From assembly GCA_900766785.1 (NCBI GenBank), contig CAAFWT010000201.1, forward strand, positions 1-20,624: a DNA stretch of 20,624 nucleotides, in the 5' to 3' direction. Below the pieces are notes generated by a model, which saw only the letters and a list, made by a program, of their open reading frames with translations, was not told the origin of the DNA and made no database searches. A program made the position numbers and the translations under genes. The stretch comes from an uncultured Paraprevotella sp. (GTDB lineage Bacteria; Bacteroidota; Bacteroidia; Bacteroidales; Bacteroidaceae). Below, one piece after another: positions 6,014 to 15,966 of the stretch. How positions within the stretch are numbered: the first letter of the stretch is position 1; each line of letters starts with the position of its first letter.

Positions 6014-9000
6014 ATGACGAAAAGATTGTACTTATTTACGGTAATGATGTTTATCACCACCGTTATCCTTGCCCAATCACTCAATGTGAAAGGCACGGTC
6101 ACAGATGATACCAAAGAGCCTATTGTGGGCGCATATGTTAGAGTCAAGGGGGGTGACCGTGGTGTTATGACAGACAGCAATGGTAAGTTTGAACTGAAGG
6201 ATATCAAGAAGAACGACCAGTTGGTCTTTTCATTTATTGGCATGAAAACCCAAACCGTGTCACCCAAAGCAAACATGAACATCATCATGGAGAGTGACGA
6301 CAAGATGCTGGACGAGGTGATGGTGGTGGCATTCGGTGAGCAGAAGAAATCCTCATTTACAGGATCTGCAGACGTGATAGACACGAAACTGATAGAACAA
6401 CGTCAGGTAAACAACGTAATGGACGCCTTGCAGGGAAGCGTCTCTGGTCTGCAATCGTTTTCTTACTCTGGTGCACCTGATGCCAATCCTGAGTTTCGCA
6501 TACGAGGTATCAGTTCCATCAATGCCGGCAACAACCCCTTGATTGTGCTCGACGGAGTTCCCTACGACGGAGAATGGAATAGCATCAATCCTGCCGATGT
6601 GGCATCTGTGACAGTACTGAAGGATGCTGCATCCAACGCACTCTATGGTGCACGTGGTGCCAATGGCGTGATCATCGTAACCACAAAGAAAGGCGACCAG
6701 AATCATACTACCATCGGACTTGACATGAAGGTTGGTTCCAGCAGCCGTGCATCCAAGCGCTACAAGACTATCGACAATCCTGCACAATATCTCGAAACCT
6801 ATTATCAGTCGCTTTATAATGCCAATATTGCCAACGGACAGAACACCTATCAAGCACATCTCAATGCCAACAAAACACTCTATAGCTCCTCAGGTGAAGG
6901 CGGACTGGGCTATCTGCCATATACCGTGCCTGATGGCCAGTATCTGATTGGCGAAAACGGAAAGTTGAACCCGAACGCCACGTTGGGCAACCGTGTATAC
7001 AACAATGGGCAGGTGTACACCATCATGCCCGACGACTGGATTGATGAAACCTACCGCAATGCACTCCGACAGGAATACAATATCAATATCAACGGAGGCG
7101 GACAGCAAGCCCAATTCTATGCCTCCTTAGGATATCTCAACAGCGAGGGTATCGCCATCGCATCTGATTATGAACGATATACGGCACGTCTGAAGGCTTC
7201 TTACAAGGCCACCAAATGGCTCAAAGTGGGCGGAAACGTTAACTTCGCTCGTAGCACGAGCAACAATGGTGCCGATGTGGACGACACGGAAGATGACGGC
7301 GGCAACAACATCTATACGCAAATATCACAGATTGCACCCATCTATCCTGTATACCTTCGCGATGGAGAAGGCAACATCCTGCGCGACAAGTATGGTCCCG
7401 TGGGTGATTATGGTGACGGGCAGATTCTGGGCAACAACTATGTACGTCCTTATCTGAAACAATCAAATGGTATTACGGACGCTTCTCTCAACACCAACAA
7501 AAAGGTAATCACTTCATTCGCGCTCAATGGTTTTGCTGACATAGACATCTGGAAAGGACTTTCGCTCACACTCAACGGAAGCGTCTACAGCAGTAACTAC
7601 CGCAGTACCTACACCTACAATCCTTTCTATGGCTACGGACATGCCAATTTCCCCAACGGATATGTTTACAAGGATAACTACACGGAGTATTCGCTGAACT
7701 TCCAGCAATTACTCAAGTACACGAAGAAATTCGGCAACAACAACATTTCTCTGCTGGCCGGACATGAGAGTTATGACCGCACCTATGAGGACATCTACGG
7801 CGAGCGTAAAAACATGTTCTCTTATTTCGACAACCAGGAGCTCAATGGTGCCACCACCCTTTACGGCAATGGATCCTCCTCACTGGGATATAATACCGAG
7901 GGATGGATATTCCGTGGACTCTATGACTGGGATGGCAAGTATTTTGGCCAGGTATCATACCGCCGTGATGCCTCCAGCCGATTCCATCCCGACCATCGTT
8001 GGGGTAACTTCTACTCTATTGGAGGTGCATGGATTCTCACCCAAGAGTCATGGATGGAGAAAGCAAAATGGCTCAACACGCTCAAGCTCAAGGCCTCATT
8101 CGGCCAGAACGGCAATGACAACATCGGCGACTTTCTCTATGTAGACACCTATAACATCACCAAGGGCGATGGCAACGAAATAGGTCTTACACTGAGCAAC
8201 ATAGGCAACAAGCGCATCACATGGGAAACGGTCAACAACGTCAATGTGGGTTTGGAATTCGACCTCTTCTCCAAACGCCTGCGCGGTAGTCTCGAGTATT
8301 TCTATCGCAAGACCAGCGATATGCTCTGCAGCGTAAAGGTGCCCCTGTCCACAGGCTACGCAGGTTATTCTGATAACGTAGGCGACATGGCCAACAGCGG
8401 AGTGGAGATGGAGATTGCTGGCGACATCATTGCCACCAAGGACTGGACCTGGACCCTGGGGGCCAACATCACAAGTTATAAGAACAAGATACTGAAACTG
8501 AATGCCGACAACCGAAACAACATACTCGAAGGACATGTTGGTTACAACAGTGGCAGTTATTTCTATGGTGAAGGTCTTCCCATGTACACCTGGCGCCTGC
8601 GTAAATATGCTGGTGTATCGGAGGACGGACAGTCGATGTGGTATATGCACGATGCCAATGGCAATCTGACCACCACCACCAATCCCACCGAGATTACACG
8701 TGACGAGGATTTCTTCAACTGTGGCACAGCTCTGCCCGACTTCTATGGTGGGTTCAACACGTCACTCAGCACACACGGCTTTGACCTGAGTATATCATTT
8801 GCTTATTCAGTGGGAGGCAAGGTACTCGACTGTGGATACCAATCACTTATGGATTGTCCCACAGCAGGCCTCACAGGTGAAGCCATTCATGAGGACATGC
8901 TCAAGGCTTGGTCACCCACCAACACATCCTCCAATATTCCACGTTACCAGTATGGTGACACTTATGCAGCCTATACTTCCGACCGATTCCTTATCAACGG

Positions 9001-9229
9001 AAGTTGGCTCAGCCTGCAAAACATCACCGTGGGATACAATCTGCCCAAGAAATGGCTTGCTCCACTCCATATTACAGGAGTAAGACTAAGCATCTCTGGC
9101 GAGAATCTCACCTATTGGAGCAAGCGTAAAGGTCTCGACCCACGCAGCAACAATTTCGGAATGGTAAGCAGCGACACGAAATATGCACCTGCACGCACCA
9201 TCATAGGTGGCATCAATGTTCAATTCTAA
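6014..9229 (+). CDS. SusC/RagA-like TonB-dependent outer-membrane transporter
   Basis: A 1071-residue outer-membrane importer of the SusC class, working with SusD to bring oligosaccharides (or, in RagA, peptides) across the outer membrane using TonB energy. Residues 1-20 form a signal peptide ending near ILAQS. Residues 24-95 are the carboxypeptidase-D-like domain (VKGTVTDD, GVMTDSNGKFEL). LDEVMVVAFGEQKK precedes the plug domain (about 110-225), which carries LDGVPYDG and the SusC signature YGARGANGVIIVTTK at 211-225. The rest is a beta barrel rich in aromatic and asparagine residues, ending in NVQF with the terminal aromatic needed for barrel insertion. The SusD-like gene follows after 21 bases. 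The substrate cannot be read from the sequence. Confidence 0.95.
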   Translation: MTKRLYLFTVMMFITTVILAQSLNVKGTVTDDTKEPIVGAYVRVKGGDRGVMTDSNGKFELKDIKKNDQLVFSFIGMKTQTVSPKANMNIIMESDDKMLDEVMVVAFGEQKKSSFTGSADVIDTKLIEQRQVNNVMDALQGSVSGLQSFSYSGAPDANPEFRIRGISSINAGNNPLIVLDGVPYDGEWNSINPADVASVTVLKDAASNALYGARGANGVIIVTTKKGDQNHTTIGLDMKVGSSSRASKRYKTIDNPAQYLETYYQSLYNANIANGQNTYQAHLNANKTLYSSSGEGGLGYLPYTVPDGQYLIGENGKLNPNATLGNRVYNNGQVYTIMPDDWIDETYRNALRQEYNININGGGQQAQFYASLGYLNSEGIAIASDYERYTARLKASYKATKWLKVGGNVNFARSTSNNGADVDDTEDDGGNNIYTQISQIAPIYPVYLRDGEGNILRDKYGPVGDYGDGQILGNNYVRPYLKQSNGITDASLNTNKKVITSFALNGFADIDIWKGLSLTLNGSVYSSNYRSTYTYNPFYGYGHANFPNGYVYKDNYTEYSLNFQQLLKYTKKFGNNNISLLAGHESYDRTYEDIYGERKNMFSYFDNQELNGATTLYGNGSSSLGYNTEGWIFRGLYDWDGKYFGQVSYRRDASSRFHPDHRWGNFYSIGGAWILTQESWMEKAKWLNTLKLKASFGQNGNDNIGDFLYVDTYNITKGDGNEIGLTLSNIGNKRITWETVNNVNVGLEFDLFSKRLRGSLEYFYRKTSDMLCSVKVPLSTGYAGYSDNVGDMANSGVEMEIAGDIIATKDWTWTLGANITSYKNKILKLNADNRNNILEGHVGYNSGSYFYGEGLPMYTWRLRKYAGVSEDGQSMWYMHDANGNLTTTTNPTEITRDEDFFNCGTALPDFYGGFNTSLSTHGFDLSISFAYSVGGKVLDCGYQSLMDCPTAGLTGEAIHEDMLKAWSPTNTSSNIPRYQYGDTYAAYTSDRFLINGSWLSLQNITVGYNLPKKWLAPLHITGVRLSISGENLTYWSKRKGLDPRSNNFGMVSSDTKYAPARTIIGGINVQF

Positions 9230-9250
9230 TCAAACAGGAGGACAAATCTT

Positions 9251-11023
9251 ATGATTAATAAAACACTATACAAACACATATGTCTGTGGCCCATGATTGC
9301 CACCTTATCCCTCACTGCCTGTATCGAGGAGGAATTGCCATCCGATATGGCTACGGCAGACCAAATAGAGGTCATGGACCAGGGTACCTCACTGAAGATG
9401 ATGGTCTATGGCTTGAACTCAAAGATGATTTCCGAGTCGAACTATTACAATAGTTCCTATGCAGGCACATGGTATGCCACCCAGGACTGGGGCTACCCAT
9501 GCTACATGTATATACGTGAGACGATGCTCGATGGCTTCCCCTCCACCGATGCCAGCTGGAACTATCAAATCTATTATGAGAGCGCCAGCAACCTCACGGG
9601 GTACACTGCATGTCCCTATTTCTATTACTACAGTCTGATTGACAATGCCAATCGCATTCTCAGAACCAAATCCAATGGAGACATGAGCGAAACCACCGCA
9701 CAATATAAGGGTATGGCTCGCGTATACCGCGCCCTCTCCTACATGGACTTGAGCATGATGTTTGAGTTCTACCCCACAGAAAAGGAGGAGCTCAACGCCA
9801 AGGCCAAGGATGTATGGGGACTCACGGTGCCCATTGTCACCGAAAACTCAACTCTGGAAGAGGAGAAAAACAATCCACGCGTGCCCTTCTACACCATGTA
9901 TCGTTTCATCTACAACGACCTCACTCAGGCAGAAAAAGACCTTCGTACCTATGCGCGTTCTGAGAAGAATGAGGTGAACATTGACGTGGTGAATGCTCTG
10001 CTCTCACGTTTCTGGCTCACGTTGGCTACACGTTTCCGCAAGTTCCCCGAAGACTTGGCCTCACAGTTATCCCATGAAGGAGATGCCGACAAAGGTTGTG
10101 CCCTGGGCATAACCACAGCAGAGGAATGTTACCAGAAGGCTGCCGCGTATGCAGAAAAAGTAATCAATGCAGGTTACACACCCATCACCAAGGAGCAATG
10201 GAAGGATGCCAAGACTGGCTTCAATACAGCCAACCAGGCATGGGTATGGGACATGCGAATCACCTCACAGGAGCAATACTCCAGCTTCTGGTGCAGCATA
10301 ATGGGGCTCACCACTTCCGAAGCCACATGGGCTATGCCAGCCTATGGCGATGCCTACCGCTGTATCAGCACCCGTTACTATGACATGATACATGATGGTG
10401 ACTGGCGCAAGGAGACTTGGATTGCTCCCGAAGATGCCGGTTCTACCACGGTTCCTGCCCAATACAACAGTCTGCTCAAGGAAGAATCTGCTACTACGAA
10501 GACCAACCGCACATGCTTCAGCCGCTTGCCTGCTTATGCCAACCTGAAATTTCGCCCCGGCAACGGCAGCATCGACGATGAGCTGACAGGAATGCTCTGC
10601 GAAATACCCCTCATTCGCGTGGAGGAGATGCATTTTATCCAGATAGAATGTGACTATTATCTCAATGGCCTTGAAGCAGGATGTAAGGCATTGGAATCCT
10701 TCCTCAACACCTATCGCTTCGACAGCAGAAAGACCTACACATGCGATGCCAACTATGGAACGGCCTTCTTGTATGAGATGATAGCACAGAAATACATCGA
10801 ATTCTGGGGTGAAGGTATCATGTACAACGACTTCAAACGTCTGAGATTGGCCATTACGCGAGCATACGATAATTCCAATTACCTCGACACGTACCAGATG
10901 AACTCCAAGGATGGCTACTGCGCTCCCTGGCTCAACTTCTACCTGCCCGACACGGAACGTAGTTTTAACAAGGCATTGGATGGTCAGATGAATCCTGATC
11001 CCACCCCATATTGCAAGAACTGA
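9251..11023 (+). CDS. SusD/RagB-like surface lipoprotein
   Basis: A 590-residue lipoprotein of the SusD family, the ligand-binding lid over the SusC channel. The signal peptide ends in LTAC with the lipidated cysteine at residue 24, followed by IEEE, an acidic run of the kind known as a surface-export signal in Bacteroidetes lipoproteins. Helical repeat segments follow (RVYRALSYMDLSMMFEFYP, DLTQAEKDL and NALLSRFWLTLATRF), typical of the SusD TPR-like scaffold. Near the C-terminus is the conserved EFWGEGIMYNDFKRL motif. Length is normal for the family. It follows SusC by 21 bases and is surely co-transcribed with it. Confidence 0.93.
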   Translation: MINKTLYKHICLWPMIATLSLTACIEEELPSDMATADQIEVMDQGTSLKMMVYGLNSKMISESNYYNSSYAGTWYATQDWGYPCYMYIRETMLDGFPSTDASWNYQIYYESASNLTGYTACPYFYYYSLIDNANRILRTKSNGDMSETTAQYKGMARVYRALSYMDLSMMFEFYPTEKEELNAKAKDVWGLTVPIVTENSTLEEEKNNPRVPFYTMYRFIYNDLTQAEKDLRTYARSEKNEVNIDVVNALLSRFWLTLATRFRKFPEDLASQLSHEGDADKGCALGITTAEECYQKAAAYAEKVINAGYTPITKEQWKDAKTGFNTANQAWVWDMRITSQEQYSSFWCSIMGLTTSEATWAMPAYGDAYRCISTRYYDMIHDGDWRKETWIAPEDAGSTTVPAQYNSLLKEESATTKTNRTCFSRLPAYANLKFRPGNGSIDDELTGMLCEIPLIRVEEMHFIQIECDYYLNGLEAGCKALESFLNTYRFDSRKTYTCDANYGTAFLYEMIAQKYIEFWGEGIMYNDFKRLRLAITRAYDNSNYLDTYQMNSKDGYCAPWLNFYLPDTERSFNKALDGQMNPDPTPYCKN

Positions 11024-11097
11024 GATGTCTATCCTCTATCTCTAACAGAAAGAGAAGACAGAAAAGATTGACTACTAACCCCATTAATGATATATAG

Positions 11098-12009
11098 ATG
11101 AAAAGGATTATATTCAATATAATGTATGTAACAGCAGCCATACTGCTGGCCACATCGTGCGATGACAGGAACGACACCGACTACAAGCCAGGCAATGCCA
11201 CAACGGAGGATTGCTTAGGCGTATATTTCGATGGCGACAACCCATCAGAGTTCTTGCTTCAGCCTGGAGAAGCATCAGAAATTGAAATTGGTATCTCACG
11301 ACTTAAAGGAGACAACACATCGACCGAGGTTCCACTGGTTGTTACTGCCGATGAGGGAATCACCTTCCCATCCACAGTAAAATTCGAGGAAGGTGAATAC
11401 AGCACAACCTTTAAGGTTTCACTTGGCAACCTGACTGAGTCACAGACATACCATTTCATGGTTACTGTCCCCGAGGAATATGCCGACCATTATACCATAA
11501 AGTCAGGAGCCACCACATACTCGGGGACTGTAATGATTGCCACATGGAACACGATTGTGGACAATGTCATGATGACATGGAGCACGCTCGGAGTGACAAA
11601 CGAATTCACCACAACGCTTGACCGACTGGGAGAGACCAATAGATATCGCTTCCGCAATTTCCTCAGCTCAGGCATTGACTACATTTTCACTATAGGTGAA
11701 GAATCAAAAGTTTATACAGGTTATTCCTGCATCACGACCTTCTCCAACTACGAACCTTATGAAGGTTCAGAGGCCAAGGGTGCATATCTCTTTGACAGTG
11801 CCACACAAACCTATCCCATATGGACTGTTGCCGATGGTACTATCGAAGTACAGGACATCTGCATCCTTGAAGACTACGGCACCACCACAGGTTACTCCTG
11901 CATCTCGTTTGACAAGTGTACAGGCTATGTTTTTCTCTATTTCACCGAATACACCGACGGACAATATGAGTATTACAACCCCGTATCCTTCTCCTGGTCT
12001 AAGGAATAA
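11098..12009 (+). CDS. Surface-type lipoprotein with Calx-beta-like domain, SusE/F position
   Basis: A 303-residue lipoprotein with signal peptide and lipobox LATSC (Cys21), followed by DDRNDTD, an acidic stretch suited to surface export. Residues of about 40-130 are beta-rich and resemble a Calx-beta-like fold (FEEGEYSTTFKVSLGN, then HFMVTVPEEYADHY). The C-terminal half is rich in Tyr, Thr and Cys and contains a repeated GYSCI motif (GYSCITTF and GYSCISFD) and may be a binding domain. It stands directly after SusD, where glycan-binding surface proteins of these loci usually lie, so an auxiliary ligand-binding role is likely. I cannot name a specific family or ligand. Confidence 0.75.
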   Translation: MKRIIFNIMYVTAAILLATSCDDRNDTDYKPGNATTEDCLGVYFDGDNPSEFLLQPGEASEIEIGISRLKGDNTSTEVPLVVTADEGITFPSTVKFEEGEYSTTFKVSLGNLTESQTYHFMVTVPEEYADHYTIKSGATTYSGTVMIATWNTIVDNVMMTWSTLGVTNEFTTTLDRLGETNRYRFRNFLSSGIDYIFTIGEESKVYTGYSCITTFSNYEPYEGSEAKGAYLFDSATQTYPIWTVADGTIEVQDICILEDYGTTTGYSCISFDKCTGYVFLYFTEYTDGQYEYYNPVSFSWSKE

Positions 12010-12058
12010 GCATTCAAAAAAAATCACCCATACCAAATCATAAAACATACAAGTGCTT

Positions 12059-13453
12059 ATGAAAACATCCACATACAAGGTCCTCCTGCTCCTGGCAGCA
12101 CTCACCTGGGGACTGACATCATGCGACGATGACGAACTGGTAAAGACACCGCTCGACCTTACGGAGATTACAGAGGATGCACGCACGGTGAGCACCCTCA
12201 GCTTCACATGGTCAGCCGTACCAGGCGCCACACAGTATGCTTACGAACTGACTTCTCCACAGGGAGACGTGGTACTGGGAGGCATCACCAACACCACTTC
12301 ACTCCTGGCCACCGGCCTGAAGCCCTCCACCACCTACACCCTCAACGTGTGGGCATATGCCGACCCCCTGGGACACAAGACCACTTCACCCATAGCCACC
12401 CTGCAGGCCACCACCAACGAGGTGATAGCCCTGTCCACACCTCAGGCCACCTGGGAACAGACATCAGCAGGAATAGTGCTTACATGGCCAGCCGTGGAGC
12501 ATGCACAATATTATGAGATATGGTATTATACGGGTACAAGCGACGACGAACCCGAGTATATCCAGACCACCAGCAACAGCATCACCCTGCAGAACCTCTC
12601 GCTCGGAGCTCACAAGGTCATCATACAGGCATCCACCGATGATGAGAACTACTCCAACTCCATCACCTTCGAACTGGAAGTGACCCGAAGCAAGACTGAG
12701 ATATGGCGTACCGAATGTAACTACAATGCTCCGGTACTGGACACGAACTTTACGTGTCAAGTGGTGGCCTTCGACGACGGCAGCTATGAGATACAGGGGC
12801 TCTACGGCTCAGATGACAAACTGGAGTTTACGACAGACGAGGCCAACACCTTCACCCTCCTCAATGCCTATAGCATCTCTCTGCCCTACTACTACGTGAA
12901 GGCTGGCGACTATACCCTGTGCCTCTATCTGGACGATGGATACAGTTTTGCCGACTGTTCGCGTTCACAGGGCGAGGTATGGTTCTTCTGCTATCTGTAT
13001 GACAGCAACTTCAACAATCTGGGTGGCGAATACGATTACATCACCTGGGGAAGTGAAGAAGAGGAAAGCATAGACCTCCTGGTGGGTGAATACACCGAGA
13101 CCTCCACCTGCTATGACATGACCTACGACTGGACCAGCTGGACCGCCGTGACTGACCAGCAAAGCGATGTGGCCATAGAGAAGATCGACGATGAGACCAT
13201 CTCCATCTACAACTTCTACGGATGGGAGTCCACGCTTACCGCTCACGTGGACATGGCCAACCGTACCATCACGGTGGACCAGAATGCCATCTTTGCGGAC
13301 TACTACACCTTTGCCGACTACAGCGGTGCTGACAAGGCTGTTGTAGGTACTTTTGACGAGAACTACACCATCACGTTCCGCAACTGGTCCATCTGGTATG
13401 GTGGAAATCCCTACATCTATGAGGGTGCCTACAGCATCCTTACTCGCAAGTAA
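12059..13453 (+). CDS. Surface-type lipoprotein with two fibronectin III-like domains
   Basis: I place the start at ATG 12059 (464 residues); the frame also has GTG at 12053, but ATG gives the natural signal peptide. Lipobox LTSC puts the lipidated cysteine at residue 22, followed by DDDEL, an acidic surface-export type sequence. Two fibronectin III-like domains follow (about 40-125 and 130-220), seen in TVSTLSFTWSAVPGATQY with LKPSTTYTLNVWAY, and in GIVLTWPAVEHAQYYEIWYY. About 120 residues rich in aromatics come next, then a final beta-rich domain (about 340-464) that looks like a small lipocalin-type barrel (VGEYTETS, DDETISIYNFYGWES, VDMANRTITVDQ). It is the fourth gene of the SusC/D cluster and probably extends binding at the cell surface. 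Ligand unknown. Confidence 0.78.
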   Translation: MKTSTYKVLLLLAALTWGLTSCDDDELVKTPLDLTEITEDARTVSTLSFTWSAVPGATQYAYELTSPQGDVVLGGITNTTSLLATGLKPSTTYTLNVWAYADPLGHKTTSPIATLQATTNEVIALSTPQATWEQTSAGIVLTWPAVEHAQYYEIWYYTGTSDDEPEYIQTTSNSITLQNLSLGAHKVIIQASTDDENYSNSITFELEVTRSKTEIWRTECNYNAPVLDTNFTCQVVAFDDGSYEIQGLYGSDDKLEFTTDEANTFTLLNAYSISLPYYYVKAGDYTLCLYLDDGYSFADCSRSQGEVWFFCYLYDSNFNNLGGEYDYITWGSEEEESIDLLVGEYTETSTCYDMTYDWTSWTAVTDQQSDVAIEKIDDETISIYNFYGWESTLTAHVDMANRTITVDQNAIFADYYTFADYSGADKAVVGTFDENYTITFRNWSIWYGGNPYIYEGAYSILTRK

Positions 13454-13497
13454 GGAAAAGCATCCTTCAAGGGGGTGAATGCTCAGAAATATTAAGA

Positions 13498-13542
13498 AAG
13501 AGAAAGGGGGTGTGCCAATCACGACGGCATATCCCCTCTCTT
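13498..13542. terminator. Bidirectional terminator-like hairpin between convergent genes
   Basis: AAGAGA-AA-GGGG (13498-13509) faces CCCC-TCTCTT (13533-13542), pairing except for two bulged A bases. TGCC/GGCA can add an inner stem. A T-rich stretch (CTGTTTTCTCTTG) follows on the plus strand. It lies between the ends of the lipoprotein gene and the convergent GH127 gene, where a shared terminator is expected. Confidence 0.55.
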
Positions 13543-13590
13543 ACTGTTTTCTCTTGTATCTCCCTTTAGGGGATGAACAGATAAGCGGGA

Positions 13591-15966
13591 TTAAGGACGC
13601 GTACTCCTGTATTCAGGGAAATTGGAGAAGGATTGGCCCTCCACCTCATAATAAGGCATAAACTCCAGATAGTCACAACCATCAAGAGTGAAGTGAAGAG
13701 GCTTGCCTGCAATAGGCTTCAAGCGTGACACCACCTCATGCACATCACATGGAACCACCAGCTCAGAGCCCTCCTTGATGCAGACTGCCGCCATCAGCAG
13801 AGGACCATATTCAAGGGCATAATGTCCCTCCTCGAAACCCTTTTCCATTCCCACATATTTCGTGGTACGGAAGGTGGCAGGAAGAACAAACTCCACCTTG
13901 TCTCCATCCTTCCATGTACGGCAGACATCAATATAAGTTCCTGATTTTCCATAATAAGCAGACCTGCCATTCACCTTTACCTTCATCTTTCCTGAAGCCC
14001 ATCCTGGTACACGTATTTTGAGTGAGAAGCGTGTAGGCTGAGAGCATCCTATGGTGGCAGAAACAGCCTTGTCGTAAGGGAAATCAGTATGCATATTCAG
14101 GGTAAAGGGGTGTCCATCCACCTCATGATTGAGTGTGGAAGAGGCAAACAGATTGATAAGGACGCCATCGGGAGCAAGCGAATAAATATACTCTGGAAGG
14201 GAGCCATAGATGCGAGTTCCCTGTCCTTCGCAGCAAGTGTTGGTGGCTATTTCATCCCCTTCGGCATATCCCATCTTATGGCCATGCATCTTGGCAAAGT
14301 AAGCAATACCTTTGTCGGCCACCTGATTGGGGATAACCACGTTGTAGAGAGACTTTTCTATCTCGGCATTATACTTCTCTTCATAAGGCCAGATGTTATG
14401 GAAACGCTGGTTGAGTTTGATCCAGAAGGCATTACCGCAAAGTTCTCCCGTACGTGCAGTCAGGAAGAGCGACTTGGGAGGATAAGGGAAATATCCCTCG
14501 TTGATGGCCAGTGAGCCGCCGATATGTTCCCAGTTGTCATGGAAGAGGTCCCAAAATCCCTTTACTGCCTCAAGGTATTTCTCATCACCTGTAGCCCTAT
14601 ACAGATCCATATAGGGTTCGATGGCAGTCACAAGATAATTATGTGGACGGTCATAAGGATACTTCCAGATGGCATCAGTATTGCGTTCGGCAAGCCATTC
14701 CATCCAATAGTTTTGTTGGAAGTAGCGCTGCATGACCATAATCTCCTGGGGCTTACCCACAGGAGAGAAGTATGTACGAGTCAGAGGTATGGCTCCCTGA
14801 ACACCCTGTCCTGGTCGGAAAAGCATCTCGGGCAGATAAGGCGACTGCTCAAACCAGTCATAGAATCCGCGGAGCAAGGGGAAAGCCTTAGGGTTGCCGG
14901 CATATCCTGCCTCGATAAGTCCATGGCTGACCCAGGACCGTACATAGGCTCCGTTCTCGAAATCAAAGATGGCTCTCTTGGGATAAGCCATGAGATACCC
15001 ATCAGGTTCCTTGCAAAGGTCGATGACATCAATGATGCTGTCGAGGCGTGCCTTCAGAGGAGCATTATCCATCCATCGCAGAGTCCCGCCGGCACCCATC
15101 AGGAAGCGTCCTGCGCTGGAGCCTGGCAGTTGTGCGGTCCAAAAATAACTGTGCCGTCCACTGCGAGGAGGAAGAGGCATACCTGCCTTGAGACGGAAAT
15201 CATAAACCAGTTCGTCCAGACTGAAAGAATTCATGAGATAAGCAATATTATTCTCCATGACCTTCCTGAACAGGCCTTCACCCAGTCTCACTCCTGTCAC
15301 AGGCGTCTCCACCACATTAGCCACAGGCTTCCATTTCTCCTGAGGAATCACGTTCTGTGGATTGTCTGTCACCACGAATTCACCCATAGGTCTCTCGGGG
15401 CGAGTCAAGGCTTGCACATTGTGTTCAGGAGCAGGATGAGATTCGCTCGCCCTACAACCGATGGCAATATCCTTTCCCTCATTGAGAATCATTATCTTCT
15501 GCAAGGCCAATCGGGCATCACGCAGTTGAGTGGCCGTGAGGCGAACATATCGCGCAGTCGCTTGTTTGCTGATACTCAAGACCTGACCGCTGAATTCATG
15601 AAACTCATCCAAGGTGACATTTCGGTCATAATACATGGCGCAGGTGGCAAAGGTAGAGTCGTCACTCACCTCGATACGGAATCGAGTTGGAAATCCACAG
15701 GAGAGGAAACTTCCCTCCAGATTGTCGGGCAATAGTTTGATGGTATCAAAAGTTCTGCTACTACCCAGGTCTATCTGCACCCAGCGAGTCTGACCATTGT
15801 CGGCAGCCGGCGAGACATAATGAGCAAAATAGACACGGGCAGCACGCTCCACCCCCATACGCGCAGCAGCCAGTTCTGCTTGATTGTCAAAAATGAACTG
15901 GGCCTTGGACCCCTCTGTTCCAAACATGCACGCCAGAGTGCATAGCGCTATCACCTTATTCCTCAT
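13591..15966 (-). CDS. Secreted GH127-type (DUF1680) glycoside hydrolase, putative beta-L-arabinofuranosidase
   Basis: A 791-residue exported enzyme starting at ATG 15966, where MRNKVIALCTLACMFG begins a signal peptide ending near SKAQF. The frame is open for 109 more codons upstream, but that part is unlike protein and overlaps the promoter. Residues of about 30-165 look like a discoidin (F5/8 C) domain (WVQIDLGSSRTFDTIKLLP, ATARYVRLTATQL). The catalytic part begins near 200 with the family's VRLGEGLF region. It has Glu508 and Cys510 (GELCGN) and the pair Cys578-Cys579 (TCCEGQGTR), matching the Glu and three zinc-binding cysteines of HypBA1-like GH127 enzymes. The reaction is probably retaining removal of beta-L-arabinofuranose, though DUF1680 has several specificities. 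It is convergent with the SusC/D cluster. Confidence 0.85.
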   Translation of the reverse strand: MRNKVIALCTLACMFGTEGSKAQFIFDNQAELAAARMGVERAARVYFAHYVSPAADNGQTRWVQIDLGSSRTFDTIKLLPDNLEGSFLSCGFPTRFRIEVSDDSTFATCAMYYDRNVTLDEFHEFSGQVLSISKQATARYVRLTATQLRDARLALQKIMILNEGKDIAIGCRASESHPAPEHNVQALTRPERPMGEFVVTDNPQNVIPQEKWKPVANVVETPVTGVRLGEGLFRKVMENNIAYLMNSFSLDELVYDFRLKAGMPLPPRSGRHSYFWTAQLPGSSAGRFLMGAGGTLRWMDNAPLKARLDSIIDVIDLCKEPDGYLMAYPKRAIFDFENGAYVRSWVSHGLIEAGYAGNPKAFPLLRGFYDWFEQSPYLPEMLFRPGQGVQGAIPLTRTYFSPVGKPQEIMVMQRYFQQNYWMEWLAERNTDAIWKYPYDRPHNYLVTAIEPYMDLYRATGDEKYLEAVKGFWDLFHDNWEHIGGSLAINEGYFPYPPKSLFLTARTGELCGNAFWIKLNQRFHNIWPYEEKYNAEIEKSLYNVVIPNQVADKGIAYFAKMHGHKMGYAEGDEIATNTCCEGQGTRIYGSLPEYIYSLAPDGVLINLFASSTLNHEVDGHPFTLNMHTDFPYDKAVSATIGCSQPTRFSLKIRVPGWASGKMKVKVNGRSAYYGKSGTYIDVCRTWKDGDKVEFVLPATFRTTKYVGMEKGFEEGHYALEYGPLLMAAVCIKEGSELVVPCDVHEVVSRLKPIAGKPLHFTLDGCDYLEFMPYYEVEGQSFSNFPEYRSTRP

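Noticed and set aside
14524..15735. 403-codon plus-strand ORF
   Set aside because: It is fully antisense to the GH127 catalytic domain, which has intact motifs; its translation is low-complexity and matches nothing.
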